Origin: Phaeosaccion multiseriatum
Lineage: Eukaryota; Ochrophyta, other classes
NCBI GenBank assembly: GCA_965112735.1
Contig: OZ218960.1
Coordinates: 2,356,001-2,420,000 of the forward strand
DNA: 64,000 nucleotides
Direction of reading: 5' to 3'
A program made the translations under genes and the position numbers. Below are positions 13,751 to 26,600 of this stretch, in pieces (position 1 is the stretch's first letter; each line of letters begins with the position of its first letter). Under the pieces are notes generated by a model that was given only the letters and a program-made list of their open reading frames with translations, made no database searches and had not been told where the DNA came from.

Positions 13751-14593
13751 ACTCAGCCAGTCAGTCAGTCAGTCCGTCAGTCACTCAAGCCGGTCAGTCA
13801 GTCAGTCGGTCAGTCAGTCAGTCAGTCAGTTCGTCAGTCAGTTCGTCAGTCAGCCAGTGGTGTGCGACAAGGGGAAAGAGTAGTTGGCCATTCATTGATT
13901 GTTCGTGCTGCGCTCTTTCGCTCGCCTCATCCTCCCGCCTTCCCTCCCTCCTTCCCTCCCTCCCCCTCCACCTCCTTACCTCCCTCCCTCCCTCCCTCCC
14001 CCGCCCCCCACCTCCCTCCCTACCCCAGCCCGGCCTGTGAAGGGCATCGCTCTGTGTGATTTAGTGTCTCCCTTCTGTAACGGCTTGCAGGGCTTGGACA
14101 CGGCCCCGGACAAGCTCGACGCGGCCCTGGAGCAGCTGCGTGAGCAAGTGTCAAGCTTCACCAGCAGCGACTCCGTCCCAACCTTCGATGTTCTCTTTGC
14201 CGCCCCCCTTGACTTGGCTTGTGCCGCCGTGTCCACAGGTAACAAAGTTCAAGGGGCGAGAGTGTGAGAGGGCAAAGGCAAGGGCAAAGGCAGGGTCCCA
14301 ATGTTGTGTGGTTTTTTTGTTCGTTGTCCGTCCGTACCATGCGTTGCTTCCTTCGCTCACCCCCCCCCCCCCTCCCCGCCAACAACACGTACAACACACT
14401 CTACCAGGCACCCCTGAGGAGGAACTGACACAGGAGGTGGTGGTGATGAAGTACCAACAAGCATCTGTGGGCTTCATCCTCTTGGCCCGTGCCCTGCTCG
14501 ACAACCCTCTTGAGGCCATGACGAGGGCGTTTTACACCATCACCAGCGGAGCGCAGCCGCCCAACTCAGGCGCCGGCAACACGTGAGTAGGAA

Positions 14594-14653
<60 letters not shown>

Positions 14654-17600
14654 AGTTTGTAATAGGAATAATCTGTCGGTCAGTCTGTCTGTCAGTCAGT
14701 CAGTCAGTCACGTAGATGAGATCGACGCCACGTACCAACGGTTGACTCTTTAGGAGAAAAGAAGAAGCCGATCGGGTCAGTCGATTCGCTTATGTATCCC
14801 GTGTAATGCTTCCCGCCCCTCTACTCTCGACCAATCAATCCATTGACTCACCAATGGCAGCGACGCGTACACAAGCGTCACCTCGGCCGTCTCGTCTGTG
14901 GTGCCCATGTCAAGAACGATGGCAATGGAGGTAAGGCCTGGCTGGTGGTGCTGCTTGCCTTCCCTCTCCCTTCAACTCTCGCTCCCCGTCCCACTCACGG
15001 CCCACAAACCTGCGTTTGCATGCGTTTCCATCGGCATTGTTGCCGTCTTGCCCCCCCCCCCCCCCCTTCTTCCCTTCCCTTCTCTTCTCTTCTCTTCTCT
15101 TCCCCCTCCCAGGTGATTGGCACTCTCGAAGTGGCGCAGTTGGACCTGCCCCTCACCCCGACGCCATCCACCTCCTCCCCTGACAGCCCGTCCTGGGCCA
15201 CCATCGCTGACAAGTGCGCCTTCTGGCTACACACTTGGTTCACCTCCATAGCGGCCCGAGGAGGCGAGAATTACTTTAGCGAGGTAGCGTCCGACGCCTC
15301 GGGGGTTGACTTTGCCCTCGTGCTTCGCCGGGTGCCTTGCAAGCCGACGCACGACGTTACGGGGACCAGACGAGCAGTGGAAGCAGCAGCAGCAGCAGCA
15401 GCAGCAGGGGGAGGGAGCTCGAACTGGTCTTCGGTGGTGGGTCGGTTGGATGAAAAGGTTCGTCTGAGCAGCGTGGCGACGGAGTCGTGCGTAAGGAGCA
15501 GCATCAGCAGCAACACCACGGCTCTGCTCGTTCCGGACGGCTTTGAGCTGATCACCGCCACCGCGCTGACCCCTCACGCCGTGGTGGGCTACCGCAGCGG
15601 GGGTGGCGGGGCTACCGTTGCCGGCGTGCTGGCGGCTTCCTCGTATGGCGGCGGCAGTGACCGCGCCATGGTGCCCTCCCAGCTACTGCACGACGTCGAA
15701 GACAACAAGAACGACAAGGCCTATCACGGGGTACTGGCGGCCACCTTGCCGTCGGCAGTGGCCTGCATTACCCAACTCTCTTCCCTTGGCTCCTGGTACG
15801 GCTTCTTGTCGCCACCATCCTCCTCCTCCTCCTCCTCCTGCTACCGCATCGTGGTGCTGGACAGCGAGTCCGTGCTCGGCAAGATGGCATGCTCTGCCCT
15901 GTCAAAGTTCGTGCCCGGTGCAGAGGAGGCGGTGGTCGGGGTGCCGGTGGGCAAGGGGGGGGCGGGCATGGAGGTGTTGACCTCCTCGCTTTTGGCGTCC
16001 AGCGAGGTAGCTGCCGTTGTCGTGGCGTACAATGATGGTGGTGATGGTGTTGGTGATAGCAACTCCACGCGCGTGCTGGAGCAAGCGGTGCTTGACAAGC
16101 TGATTGACGTTGGGCGGGTCATCTTCCTCACGCCCTGTGGCGATGGCGACGACGCTGCTGGAGTGTCCTGTGCTGTTCGCCGAGTGGTGAAGCACACGCA
16201 GTCCGTCATCAACTTCCCCGGTCACTCCTGCTACGCCGCCACTCCCTCGGTGATGAAGGCCGCGTTACGCCTAGTGGCGGAGGTCCACTCTGCCGGCCGC
16301 TTGACTAGCGTGGCGTTGCCCTCGGCACCAGCAGCAGCAGCATCAGGACGAGCAGAGTTACCACCACCACCGCCGCCAGCCCTTGGTGATACCGCAGCAG
16401 TTGGTGATACAGCAGCAGCAGCGGTGACCAAGAGCAGCCCTTGGCCGTGTCTCCACCCCTTCCTGCCCCCCGGCCAATGGCCCAGTGACAAGACATACCT
16501 CTTCCTCGGTGGCACCAAGGGCTTCGGTTTCACCACCGCCACCCTCATGGCCCGTGGCGGTGCCAAACACTTCATCCTCGCCTCTCGGAAACCCCCCACG
16601 GGACCGGAGGCGCAGCCCATCTTGGAGCTTCGCCGGGCCGTCGCTGCGGCTTCTGAGGGGGGCGGAGGAGGAGGAGGAGGAGGAGGGACTGTCGATGTTG
16701 TGTCGGTGGACATTACCCGCTGGGAAGACTTTGAAGAACGCCTCTTGCCTCTGCTGAAGTGCCGCCCTCCTCTCGGCGGGGTGATGTGCACGGCCATGGT
16801 TCTGGAGGACCTGGTGCTGCCCAATCTGTACTTGGACAAGCTCTGGTCCACCAGCGCACCCAAGGTGAGTGTGTGAGTGAGTGTGTGAGTGAGTGAGTGA
16901 GTGACGTGAGTTGCGTAAGGGGTCATGTTACAGGGTGAAGGCCTGGTGTCAGTCAGTCGCTGGTAAGCTAGTTCTTAGTGTAAGTTAGTTGGTCAGTGTT
17001 AGTCTATGCTTTTATGTGAAAGGCTGGGGAGCCATCGGTTGGCGGTCAGTGGTGTGTATACGTATATGGGTGAGAGAGAGAGAGAAAGAGGGAGGGGCTC
17101 TACCTTACCGCGTACCTTGTGTACAGTACGCCTAAACGAAAAAGCAATCCGCTAACCACCAACCACCCCCCCCCCCCGACCTCTTCATACCCTACCCATG
17201 TACCTACCTCTTCACTACATACAAACATACCCTACCCATGTACCTACCTCTTCACTACATACAAACATACCCTACCCATGTACCTACCTCTTCACTACAT
17301 ACAAACATACCCTACCCATGTACCTACCTCTTCACTACATACAAACATACCCTACCCATGTACCTATCTCTTGACTACATACAAACAACAAACACCCCCA
17401 GGTCCTCGGTACCCTCAACGTCCTCCGCCTATGCCGGATGGTGCCTCGCTCCACCTCCCTCGACTTTGTCATCTTCTTCTCCTCCATCGCCTCCATCCTC
17501 GGCAACGCAGGCCAGGCCGCCTACTCCGCCGCCAACGGTTTCATGGACTTCATGGCTCTCTCGATGCAGCGGCAAGGTATCCCGGCCCTCTCGGTCAATT

Positions 17601-18183
17601 GGGGAGCCATTGGTGATACAGGGGTGTTGTCGAGGGACAGCCGCGTCAAGGAGTTTTTGGAGAAGGGCGGATTCCACAGCATTGAGCCGGCCGATGGCTT
17701 GGCGAGTCTGGAGCTCGCGTTGGATGTGCTGCGCAACACCGACGCGGCCTTTTTGTTTAGCAAGTCATCCTTCGCCACCACCGCTGGAAGGAGTCAGGGA
17801 GGCAGCAAGTCGGCCATGTCGGGGGCCGGGCGGGTGGGCAGCTCTTCGGTGTTTTCCATCGTGGAAGAGGACGAGTTCGACGACGAAGAGGAGGGAGAGG
17901 GAGGAAGCGCTGCCCTATCTTCTGCTCATCGCCATCGTGCGGTGCTTGCCTCTGGACAGCTCATGGCGGCGTTTTTGCACCTCAATGTGTTTTGCAAGAC
18001 GCCGAATGGGAGGCTGATCGCGGAGCAGGCAAGAGGCGTGGACTACCTCAACCTCAAGGCTGAGCTCCAGAGGTAAGTCGCAAGATCTTGCTTGCTTTCT
18101 TGCTTGCTTCATTGACTGATTGACGGACTGACGGACTGACGGACTGACGGACTGAAGCTGTGCACGTGAGCTTGAGAGTTTTA

Positions 18184-18218
<35 letters not shown>

Positions 18219-20963
18219 CCTAAGAGTGGCCAGCTGCTGATGCTCTGATCGATTGGGAGATTGACTCGACTGACTGACTGACTGACTGACTGACTGACTG
18301 ACTGACTCGTAGACCGCTATGAAAGCTTGTTGGACACCCAACCAACACCCAACATACATTTCCTTCCACCCACCCACCCACCCACCCACCCACCCACCCA
18401 CGGGGGGAACCCTTCCCAGCGAGGAGGCAAGCGGTGACGGCGACAGCGGCGAAGCCGAGATCATCGCTGGCCTCGACGTTCGCAAGCAAGGCCACCTCTT
18501 GGAGCGATTCCTGCAGTACGTCACCAACCCGAGGGCACGCTCCGAGCTCGTGATTACCTACGTCAAGCGCTGTGTGGTTGTGGTGGTGGGCAATGACCCC
18601 TCTACTGTGAGCGGCATCGCGGACAGTGCGACACCCAAGGATGTAGGGCTGGACAGTCTGAGTGGACAGATGGTCGTGTCGGGTCTTACCACAGGCATGG
18701 GACAGCCTACGGAGATTTCCCTGCAGGAGTTGGTGGGGGGACAAAAGACGTTTGCAGACTTGGTACGTAATTCACTTGTTGCTTGGCTTAGCTTGGCTTA
18801 GCTTAGCTTAGCTTGAGTGGGATTGGAGTGGCTTGGGTTGGGTAGGGTTGGGTTGGGTTGGGTTGTGGGTTGGGATGGGTTGGGTTGGTTTGGTGGAGTG
18901 TGGTTGAGTGATTGAGTGGTTGGTTGCTCGATTGATTGCAAGAATTGAGTGATTGGTGGAAAGCTAACTCTCCCCCCTTTTCTCTCTCCCCCCCCCCCCC
19001 TAATCCCCTCCTCTCTTCCCCTTTCCCTCCTCCCGTCGCTCTCCCCCACCTTCCCTTCCTCTGTCTCTCCCCCTCTCCCCCCCACCCTCCCTCCCTCCCT
19101 CCCTCCCTCCCTCCCTCCCTCCCTCCCCTCTCTCCCCCTTTCTCTCTCTGCTTGATGTTCCCTGTTTAGGCGGAGCTCTACACGGCAGAGCTGGAGGATT
19201 TGCTTGCCGAGCAAGGCATTGACGTTGTCGAGGATGAGGTCAGTGAGGGAGACAGAGGCGCAGGGAGGGAGGGATAGGGAGGGAGGGAGGGAGAGAAAGG
19301 GGAAGAGAGGGAGCACGGAGATACGCCTTGTCGAACTGCTTTCACTCCCTCACTCACTCACTCACTCACTCGCTCATTTACTCTCTCCCTCACTCACTCT
19401 CTAACTCACTCTACGTACCTACCTACCTACCTACCTACCTACCTACCTCCGTACCCACCCACCCCCCTACCTACCAACGTACCTACCTACCTATATACCT
19501 ACCTGCCTGCCTGCCTGCCTGCCTGCCTACCCACCCTTCTTCCCCCCTCCTTCCTACCTACTTACCTACCTATCCATCTACCTACCCACCTACCTACTCA
19601 CCTACCTCATAGGATGAGGACGGAAACGGAGCAGACGGCCCCGCTGCCAAGAAGACCATGTCTGTCAGCCCATTGCTCCCCCTGGGGCAACGCATCGAGC
19701 TTCCCCTCTGCCTCGACAAGGAGAGCAAGACTCTCACCGCCGTAGACGGCGTGGACGGGCTCGATGCCTTGTTCATACCGCAGAGTGGCGAACGTCTTGT
19801 GGTCGGAATGTTCGTCGTGCCGAGCTTTGGGGAAGGGGATGTCGTGGCCCAGGGAAGGTCGGCGGCATTGACCTCCATGTGCTTGTCGGCGGTTACGGCC
19901 AAGGTGAGCGAGAGACTTTTGGTTGGGGCAGGAGGAGTGAGGGAGGATTGGGAGAAGGAGCATTGGCGACCATTGGTGAGGATTGGTGAGGATTGACATT
20001 TGTCGGAAGTATAGCGTGAGCGTGCGCGCGTGTGTGTGCATGCACTTGGGGCTGTTTGCGGGTGGGGTCACAAATTATCTGACCCATACTCACACCACTT
20101 TCACACCACTTTTCATTGATGGGCTTCACCCCACCACACACACACACACACACACAGGTGCCCTTCCCCATCATCACCGTCCGTCCCGTTGCTGGCAGCA
20201 ACAGCAGCAACAAGAAATTTACGGGACAGGACATGCTCCCGAGCATCGTCACCAAGATTGTGGAGTACGCGAAGGGCGTGATTGAGGACGACCAGCACGA
20301 GACGCTTTCCATCGTGCTCATGGGGTACTCGGTGGGAGCGGCGCTCTCTCTCCAAGTGGCCAATCGCCTCGCTTCTCAGTACACCAATCTGCCTTTCCTC
20401 ATCCGGGTCAAGGGCGTGGTGCTCATCGACCCTCTGGTGTTGCAGCCTTCAGCAGCCCAGACCAGCAGCAAAAACAGCGTCCTGGCCAGGCTCAGGGGCC
20501 GAGGAGGAGGAGAAGGAGGGAAGGGTATCGTGGGAGTGGGCCAGCGCTATGCTGCCAAGTTCGCCGAGGCTGAAGCCCGACGCTCCAGCCACCTCGCTAC
20601 CGCCTTCCGCCTCCTGTTGGAGAAGAGGCTCTCCCCAGGGGTGGACTCGCCCGCCCTCGGAGTCGCTGTGCAGATGGTGGCAGCCGACGGTCTCACACCG
20701 GCAGCGGTGACGGCCTTGGCAGGGGCGCTGGGTAGCAACACTTCCTCCAAGGAGGTGATGGAGAAGTTCGAGGCGGGTGTGGAGTACACGCACGCACTCA
20801 CACGCATGATGAACTCCTTTGATGGGGCGAGCTTCCAAGTGGCCAAGGAGGGGCGGGAGGCGATCGCTGTACATGCGCTCTTCCCCTCGGACACGTGCAT
20901 GTCACCTTACGTGCCCTCCATTCTACCCGACTTGGAGGTAATGTGTGTGTGTGTGTGTGTGTG

Positions 20964-20994
<31 letters not shown>

Positions 20995-21237
20995 AGGCGT
21001 GTTGGTTTCCTAACGACTCCATTTCCCCATCCCACCCACCCCACCTTTCCTCTCATCTCTCATCAGGCTCGCACCAAGGGCCTGCGGCGCCTGCTGGGCT
21101 ACTCCACGAAGCAGGCGGAGGAGTGGATGTCAGTGGAGGAGGTATCGGCGTGCAATCACGTCACTGTGCTCTCCTCCGCCAACGCTGCACTGGGCGTTTT
21201 CCGATCCAGCAGCGCGTGCTTTCGAAGCACCGTTTGA
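2712..21237 (+). CDS. type I polyketide synthase (KS-AT-DH-psiKR-ER-like-KR-ACP-TE), 32 exons
   Basis: Exons 2712-3030, 3265-3419, 3702-3884, 4004-4122, 4350-4434, 4895-5000, 5217-5448, 5611-5644, 5929-6023, 6191-6281, 6666-6793, 7044-7291, 7775-8030, 8275-8588, 8891-9088, 9341-9612, 9988-10243, 10673-10893, 11111-12274, 12557-12814, 12965-13223, 13524-13622, 14029-14238, 14408-14582, 14861-14930, 15113-16864, 17402-18072, 18420-18762, 19170-19238, 19613-19903, 20158-20937 and 21067-21237 join in phase with GT-AG borders to 3,207 residues. KS: DTACSSS (C280), HGTGT (H418), NINHTEG (H461). AT: GQGSQ at 771-775, GHSLG (S858) and AFHS (H964), which suggests malonyl-CoA. DH: H1174 and D1478 in HPTVLDVAFQ. 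A pseudo-KR and a degenerate ER-like region follow (about 1580-2250). KR: GGTKGFG at 2315-2321, S2460/S2461, Y2474, N2478. ACP: GLDSL (S2736). TE: GYSVG (S2949) and a candidate H3182. This is a single module, so probably iterative, with self-release. No ER cofactor motif was seen. The product is unknown. Confidence 0.93.
4435..4894 (+). repeat. (CAGATAGATA)n microsatellite in PKS intron 5
   Basis: About 100 bp (4440-4543) of a degenerate 10-bp or alternating GATA/CAGATA repeat starts just after the donor GTAAGA. A G-homopolymer (about 4718-4730) and a CCCTCA tract near the acceptor follow. It is intronic and non-coding. Confidence 0.85.
9613..9987 (+). repeat. (CCCT/CTTC)n tract forming the 3' half of PKS intron 16
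   Basis: Positions about 9768-9920 are almost pure C/T tetranucleotide repeats that shift from CCCT to CTTC units. They sit upstream of the acceptor CAACAG and act as an oversized pyrimidine tract. Confidence 0.85.
12275..12556 (+). repeat. (TCAC)n microsatellite in PKS intron 19
   Basis: Roughly 150 bp of TCAC/TCCC repeats (about 12392-12543) leads into the acceptor CGGCAG. The frame stays open across the intron, giving a false read-through, but the repeat-encoded [10 protein letters not shown] peptide would interrupt the dehydratase domain. Splicing is therefore preferred. Confidence 0.85.
16865..17401 (+). repeat. 40-bp minisatellite in PKS intron 26
   Basis: Positions about 17185-17385 hold about five copies of a 40-bp unit (starting TACCTACCTCTTCACTACAT). 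Copies are nearly identical, the last with small changes. The intron starts with a donor-anchored GTGAGTGTGTGAGTGA repeat and ends at the acceptor CCCCCAG. Confidence 0.9.
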
Positions 21238-21982
21238 ACATTTGCAGTGGTAAAGCAAAAGTAAAGTAAAGTAAAGTAAAGTAAAGGAAAAGAAGGGGGA
21301 GACTAGTAAAAGCTTCAGTATGGTTTGGTTGACCTTGGCAAGCCCCTGCTGCAATTTCACTCACGGGTTGGTACAAGTTCGAAGCAGTGCTTCATTTCTT
21401 TTAAGTGAATGTAGAGTTAGGATTAATGGGTATCGAAGCCACTGCGGCCCGTCCCGTATTTTCTTTAGTCAAGAGGAGGGGCGGAATGCTCTTCCATTTT
21501 TTTTATTGTTGCGTTGTTGAAAGCAAACACGCGACAAGTACAGTAGCAGCAGAGTGTGCGTTTTACACACCATCAGGGTGTGCCAACCTGTGAGCATCCT
21601 TCAATGCAAGAAGGCATGAAAAGCTTCTTTTCTGTAGTATAATACAAAAAAAATTCCTCGACCCCTTTCTTCCCCTTCCCTCCCCTTCCGTTCCCTCCCC
21701 AGCATCCTTCTTTTGCCTCCAGCCTCTCAGTGTCTCAGTGTGAGCCAGTCAAGTGCTCAACGAACGGTTGTGCCCACATCGCCAAATCGCCATGGGCCCT
21801 CCTCTCCCTCAAGTCATATACCCATACACCCGTATCAAGCTTAGCTGAGCTTAGCCCACAGTGTCAGCCACTCAGCCAAACACTTTAGTGCCTTTGCCAG
21901 TGCTCCAGGGGGGCCTAGGCAGGAGCGCTCTCTCCAGGCAACACTCACGTAACACTCACGTAAGGCTTACGGAAGGCTCGCG
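21238..21982. other. convergent intergenic region between PKS and carotenoid dioxygenase
   Basis: 745 bp between two stop codons. It contains a short (GTAAA)n array near 21252-21284 and otherwise unremarkable, locally A/T-richer sequence likely to be the 3' UTRs. Open frames here are short and have no family resemblance. Confidence 0.6.
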
Positions 21983-22754
21983 TCACATGCCAAGCTTCGA
22001 GGCGAGGTCTTTCTCGGCAACGAAGAGCGCGTGAAAGCCGAGAGGAACCCTGCGAGGAAGAGGGAAGGGGGGTGGAGAGAGCGTGAGAGAGAGAGGGGGG
22101 GGGGGGGGGAGGGGGGGGAGAAAGAGAAGGAAAGAGAGAAGATAGGGAGGGAGGGAGAGCGAAAGAGAGAAGAGGTAGGGCCCAGCGCCCCAAGTAGCAG
22201 TAGCGAGGTGTGGTGCTCGTCCTCCCACCCCCCTGTCGCTCTCTCTCTCTCTCTTCGTCAATAAACCTTGCCAGAAGAAGCAGCCCAGCTAGGCAGGGTG
22301 GCCTGCTCTTGCTCTTGTCGCACCAAGATACATACATACATACATACATGCACACATACACATACATACATACATACATACACACATACTCACATATATA
22401 CACATACATACATACACAAATACACAAATACATACATACATACATACATACATACATACATACACACACATACGTACTTTTGTGGGATCTTGACCCTGGC
22501 CAAGGGCTCGGCAGCCATGGTCTTGGCATCATACACGATCATCTCTGAGTCGGGCCCGTTCCTGCTGGTGAGGAAGGTGGCGAGGAAGCCGTCGTCCTCC
22601 GACTTGGGCGTCTCGTTGGGGATGAACACGCACTGCATGGGTGGTAGCGAGTCGAGGGCGGCAGAGAGACACATCGACAGACAGTAGGATACGGGCGGAC
22701 GGATGGACACAAAGACGGGACAGATAGACACATAGACAGATAGATAGACAGACG

Positions 22755-22785
<31 letters not shown>

Positions 22786-22841
22786 AGATAGCCAGACAGA
22801 CAGACAGACAGACAGACAGGCAGACAGACAGAAAGACAGAC

Positions 22842-22924
<83 letters not shown>

Positions 22925-22929
22925 TAGCC

Positions 22930-22966
<37 letters not shown>

Positions 22967-22985
22967 GGCAGACAGGCAGACAGAC

Positions 22986-23024
<39 letters not shown>

Positions 23025-23540
23025 GAGACGGACAGACAGACAGACAGACAGGCACACAGACAAAAAGAGAGAGAGAGAGCGAGAGGGACAGGCAGAAGAG
23101 AGGAAGAGGGTTAAGACGAGGAGGCTACTTCCATACCACACGAGCTGCACGATGCCTGTGTCGCCAACTGTGTATGTATCGCCAACTGTATATGCTGTAA
23201 ACGTTCGCTCTTCCCAGCAGTAACGCCAGGTGAGTGCACTCACCTCACCGCCCTTGAGTCCATCGGGGTGATAGATCTTGCCCACCGTCGCCGCTGGTGC
23301 ATCCGTGCATGTTGTATCCACCTACACATACGGTAGGGAGGGATGGAGGAAGAGGAGGTAGAGGAGGAGGAGGAGGAGGAGGAGGAGGAGGAGGTAGGAT
23401 GAGGATGTAAACACATACATGTACACACACTCCTAATGTCCATATCATGACACAGTCCCGCCACACCACTGCTATTTGTACTGCTGTAATAACACACACC
23501 TGTGCTAGTCAGATTGCACTTCAGCCTGCCTGCTCACCTT

Positions 23541-23612
<72 letters not shown>

Positions 23613-26600
23613 TTTGTCTCTTCCCCTCTCAGTCTTTCGCTCTCTCTCTGTCTCTCTCTCTCCCTCTCTCTCTGTCTGTCTCTCTCTCGTCTCTTTCTCT
23701 CGTCCCCTCTCACTCTTTCGCTCTCTCTCGCTCTGTCTCCCTCTCTATCTTATCTTTCTCACACTCCCCCTCTCTTCCTTTCTCTCTCTCTCCTCACTTT
23801 GATGACTCCCTCGCACTCGTTGTTGATGTCGAACATGGCGCAATACACGTAGCGATGGAGCCGTCCGACGAGCGAAGACCTTCAAGAGGGGGGGAGCATG
23901 AGCGAAGAAGGGGTGAGGCGAGGGGAGGGAAAGAGACACACAAACAGAGAGAGAGGGAGCGAGAGAGAGAGAGAGAGGGAAGGAGGGAAAGAGGGTGGTG
24001 GATTTCACGATAGCTTGGTAGGCCACTTGCCCCCTCCCTCCCTCCCTCCCTCCCTCATACAACTCACTCGATGTTGGGGAACTCAAGGCCGCCTTCGCAC
24101 GGCAGCTCCACCATCGGGCGGCACGTCACCGCGGAGGTGCTCAGATTGATCGTGTAGTGGTACAGCAGAGGGCGGTTCTCGGGGGACACCTGAGGTACCA
24201 GCAGCAGCAGCAGTTGGTGGTACAGCAGCAGCAGCAGCAGCAGTAGCAGCGGCCGTAGTAGTAGCAACAGCAGCAGTAGCAGTAGCGGCAGTAGTCACAA
24301 GTCAGTAACTCATCAACAGCGCGTTGTTGTGTGAGGTCAAAGTGATGGGGTGAATGCGCGAGTGAGTGAGAAAGGGGCAGAGAGACGGAGGGAGGGAAGG
24401 AAGGAGGGCGTGGATTGGAGAGTAATGCAGGTGAGTGAGTGGGCGAGTGAGTGTCAAGAGCAAGGCAGTTACGACAGTGACGGCAGTTACGGCAGTTACC
24501 GTAACGCACCTCCTCGGCCATCATGTCGAGGTCCATAGAGGGGGCCTGGCACAGCTGGATGTGCAGCAGCTCCTTTGAAGCAGGGTCCCGCCAAGCGTTG
24601 GCTGAGAGAGAGGAAAGGGGGCGGAGAAGGGGAGGGGGGGAGGGTGGGAGGGAGGGAGGGACGGAGAGAGGGGAAGGAAGATGTATGAGCAAAAGGCCTC
24701 TCTGGTGAATGTATATGTCAGAAAACCCTATGACAGTTTCACTCACTCACTCCAGCCCTCGTTCCCTCCCTCTACACGTTAGGTACATACACACATAGTA
24801 CACATCTCTTTGGGCAGACCGGCAGACTCGCAGACAGGCCGGTAGATAAGCAGGCAGGTAGGCAGGCAGGCAGGCAGGCAGGTAGGCAGGTAGGCAGCAC
24901 GCGCTAAGCCAGTAAGTCAGTGAGCCAGTAAGTCAGTAAGCCGGTAAGTCAGTAAGTCAGTAAGTCAGCAAGCCAGTAAGTCAGTAAGTCAGTACCTTGG
25001 TGGAAGGCGAAGACAGCCTCTGGGAGGGAGAACCATCGGATGCCAGAGGCGGAGGTTGCATCCAAGGGCAGCACTCCGAATCTGACCACACCATTATGTT
25101 GCACATACACACAGGGAGGGAGGGAGGGAGGGAGGGAGGGGAGAGAGGGAGGGAGGGAGGGAGGGGGGGGGGAGGGAGGGAAGGAGGGAGGGAAGGAGGG
25201 AGGAAGGAAGGACGGAGGGAGGGAGAGGAGGAGGGAGGGAGGGGAGGGAAGGAGGGAGAGGAGGAGGGAGGGAGGGGAGGGAAGGAGGGAGGGGAGGAGG
25301 GAGGGAGGGGAGGGAAGGAGGGAGGGGAGGAGGGAGGGAGGGGAGGGAAGGAGGGAGGGGAGGAGGGAGGGAGGGAGGGAGGGAGGGAGGGGAGGGAAGG
25401 AGGGGAGGGAGGGGAGGAGGACAGAGTCATGCACATCAGGTGAGTCATGCAAGAGTAGTGAGAGAAGGAGGAGGAGGAGGAGGCGGAGGAGGAAGGGGGG
25501 GGTTGAGGAGGAGGAGGAGGAGGAGGAGGAGGAGGAGGAGGAGGAGGAGGGGAGGGGTTGGGGGAAGGTGAGGGAGGGACGAGGGAAGAGAAGCTCCTTG
25601 AACCTTCTTCTCACCCACCTTGCTCCTGCCTCCTTTTGGAAGACGAAGGGCATCTTGTTTGTCTTGGCCATGTGTTCCACTGAGAAGACAAGGGGGAAGT
25701 CGAAGAAGATGGCGTAGCCTGCGCTCCCCTCACCTCCAGCGGCCTACAGGAAAGCCAACATAGAGTATAAGGAAGGAAGGCATAGAGACGGAGGTGTTGT
25801 CGGTGGGGTGGGTTGAGGTGGGTTGAGGTGGGTGGGTGGGTGGGTGGGTGGGTGAGTGAGTGAGTGAGTGAGTGGAGTGGGTGGGTGACTTAACACTGCC
25901 CCGAGATGACTCAAGTCCTCGGGGGCATCGCTTCGCGGTGACAAGATCATCCACTTGAGAAGGAGTGCATTTCCAGACAGAACCCCACACACGCAGTCTC
26001 TCTCAACATCATTTGCGTGACTGAGCGACTGAGTGACTGAGTAACTGAGTAACTGAGTAACTGAGTGACTGAGTGACTGAGTGACTGACTAACTGAGTGA
26101 CTGACTAACTGAGTGACTGACTAACTGAGTGACTGAGTGACTGAGTGACTGACTAACTGAGTGACTGACTAACTGAGTAACTGAGTGACTGAGTGACTGA
26201 CTAATTGAGTGACTGACTAACTGAGTGACTGACTAACTGAGTGACTGAGTGACTGAGTGACTGAGTAACTGAGTAACTGAGTGACTGAGTGACTGAGTGA
26301 CTGAGTGACTGAGTGACTGAGTGACTGAGTGACTGAGTGACTGAGTAACTGAGTAACTGAGTGACTGAGTAACTGAGTGACTGACTGACTGAGTGACTGA
26401 GTAACTGAGTGACTGAGTGACTGAGTGACTGAGTAACTGAGTGACTGAGTGACTGAGTAACTGAGTGACTGACTAACTGAGTGACTGACTAACTGAGTGA
26501 CTGAGTAACTGAGTAACTGACTAACTGAGTGACTGACTAACTGAGTGACTGTTTAACTGAGTGACTGAGTAACTGAGTAACTGACTAACTGAGTGACTGA

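Noticed and set aside
22390-23321. Cys/Leu/Ser/Val-rich frames resembling a metallothionein or keratin-associated protein
   Set aside because: Translation of (GACA)n microsatellite in the dioxygenase intron.
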